Below are positions 63,178 to 64,000 of a stretch of DNA of 64,000 nt, in pieces (the stretch's first letter is position 1; each line of letters starts with the position of its first letter). The position numbers were made by a program, and so were the translations under genes. The stretch covers positions 2,928,501-2,992,500 of the forward strand of contig NZ_AP024484.1 of NCBI RefSeq assembly GCF_017347605.1, in the 5' to 3' direction. Under the pieces are notes generated by a model. It was not told the origin of the DNA. It made no database searches and was given only the letters and a program-made list of their open reading frames with translations. This DNA comes from Prevotella herbatica (GTDB lineage Bacteria > Bacteroidota > Bacteroidia > Bacteroidales > Bacteroidaceae).

Positions 63178-63462
63178 ATGAAGTATATTACAGAAAATAA
63201 TCGTATATATGTAGATGGCAGTGACGATAAGGTCATTGCTGAAATCACATTTAAAACAAATGATGGTGTAACAACAATTGACCATACATTTGTTGATAAT
63301 TCTCTTCGGCGCCAAGGGGTAGCTCCAGAACTTGTACAAATGGCGGTAAATAAAATCATTGCTGATGGTAATAAGATTGCTGCAACTTGTCCGTATGCGC
63401 TTAAATGGTTAAAACAACATCCTGAGTATAAAATTGTAGATACTGATGATACAATTTCATAA
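63178..63462 (+). CDS. Small GNAT-like N-acetyltransferase (YjdJ type)
   Basis: A 94-residue protein matching the short acetyltransferase family PF14542: DHTFVDNSLRRQGVAPELVQ is the acetyl-CoA-binding region (RRQGVA) and CPYALKWLKQHPEY the conserved end. The substrate is unknown. A -7-like TATTTTTA lies about 40 bases upstream. It is divergent from the rhodanese gene. Confidence 0.85.
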   Translation: MKYITENNRIYVDGSDDKVIAEITFKTNDGVTTIDHTFVDNSLRRQGVAPELVQMAVNKIIADGNKIAATCPYALKWLKQHPEYKIVDTDDTIS

Positions 63463-63792
63463 GAGACAGACTACATACATAAGGGTGGATATTATATAAA
63501 TTAAATCCTATAATTTGTACAGAATCTACTTGAGGTTCAGTATGATTATGTTTCTTTTCTAAAGGAGAAGGAATAGATGATTTTGTGCCTAATACTGATA
63601 ATCTAGCGTTTGTAAATACAGATAAAAAGAAACCATAGAAAATAATTCTGAATTATAACAGAAGAGTATATGATGAATAAATTAAGATGTTCTATTGTAT
63701 ATATTAACTCAACAATAATCATTTTATGCAAACGTTTACGTTTAAGAGTTGTTAACTAAAAGCCCGTTTTGGGTAATAATAATGTCGAATTT
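63463..63792. other. Spacer without recognised features
   Basis: About 330 AT-rich bases between the acetyltransferase and the RseC promoter. No frame with coding character and no strong hairpin was seen. Confidence 0.5.
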
Positions 63793-63823
63793 TTTGCATA
63801 TTGGAAAAATCATACTATCTTTG
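63793..63823 (+). promoter_or_regulatory. Promoter of the RseC-like gene
   Basis: TTTG (63793-63796), exactly 19 bases, then TATCTTTG (63816-63823), 44 bases before the start codon. Confidence 0.85.
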
Positions 63824-63867
63824 CAATTGCCAACTGGAGATTACAATCTAGTATAATAAAAAACAAC

Positions 63868-64000
63868 ATGAGCAATAGAATCGAACATTTAGGAGTGATA
63901 GATGCTATAGAGGGGAATTGCCTCCATGTCGCAATATCACAATCATCAGCATGTGCGGAGTGCAAAGTTGCCGGACACTGTAACGCATCAGAATCAAAAG
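63868..64000 (+). CDS. rseC: RseC/SoxR-reducing system protein (3' truncated)
   Basis: The first 44 codons of a gene cut by the window end. MSNRIEHLGVIDAIEGNCLH, then ISQSSACAECKVAGHCNASE shows the RseC hallmark of four clustered cysteines (CxxC, then C) after a short beta start. In Bacteroidota this gene normally precedes rnfB and the rest of the Rnf complex, which should lie beyond the window. The promoter is consensus. Confidence 0.85.
   Translation, partial: MSNRIEHLGVIDAIEGNCLHVAISQSSACAECKVAGHCNASESK

Overview
The window comes from a low-GC member of the Bacteroidota, most likely the Prevotellaceae. Three things point there: promoters of the Bacteroidota type (TTTG, about 19 bases, then TAnnTTTG) precede most transcription units, few starts have a Shine-Dalgarno sequence, and the ATP synthase operon has the Bacteroidota order beta-epsilon-I-a-c-b-delta-alpha-gamma. 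The protein families fit a gut or oral anaerobe: complex I lacking visible NuoEFG, flavodiiron protein with rubredoxin, NhaD, a phosphotransacetylase-type malic enzyme, PL11 and GH89 glycan enzymes. No tRNA, rRNA, CRISPR array or intact transposase was recognised.

Layout. 1-7.3 kb: the distal half of the nuo operon (nuoH, cut by the window edge, to nuoN). 7.3-8.8 kb: rubredoxin and flavodiiron protein (oxygen/NO detoxification). 8.9-15.4 kb: glycan use, with an extended rhamnogalacturonan lyase, then a membrane acetyltransferase next to an alpha-N-acetylglucosaminidase whose reading frame is fused to a HigA-like repressor. 15.6-26 kb: an accessory island rich in defence and toxin-antitoxin genes (AAA/DUF4143 ATPase, AAA ATPase + DUF4276 pair, Panacea antitoxin, AbiE pair), separated by inverted-repeat elements ending in CTCCCGCAGAT, plus large palindromes.

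26.9-38.6 kb: the most unusual part. A stand-alone LytTR regulator precedes an apparent operon of two DUF2589 proteins, a companion protein, a zinc-ribbon protein, an unknown protein and a signal-less N-acetylmuramidase. Next come three cell-envelope proteins: a small lipoprotein, a BMP-like binding lipoprotein, and a lipoprotein that fuses a periplasmic binding domain to a caspase-like (clan CD) protease. A membrane protein, a secreted protein and a three-repeat trefoil-like protein follow. The start of the lipoprotein module, including its leader RNA, recurs at 37.9-38.6 kb as a partly decayed copy. I recognise no described system with this composition; a sensing-to-lysis device is an inference only.

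38.8-64 kb: mostly core genes. These are a flavoprotein, pheT, yebC, a TSCPD protein, lepA, a Crp-like regulator, malic enzyme, a TetR-DUF2520-kdsC-maf operon, nhaD, phosphofructokinase and the complete ATP synthase operon. A 1 kb spacer with 22-bp tandem repeats, a rhodanese lipoprotein, a small acetyltransferase and the 5' end of a RseC-like gene close the window.
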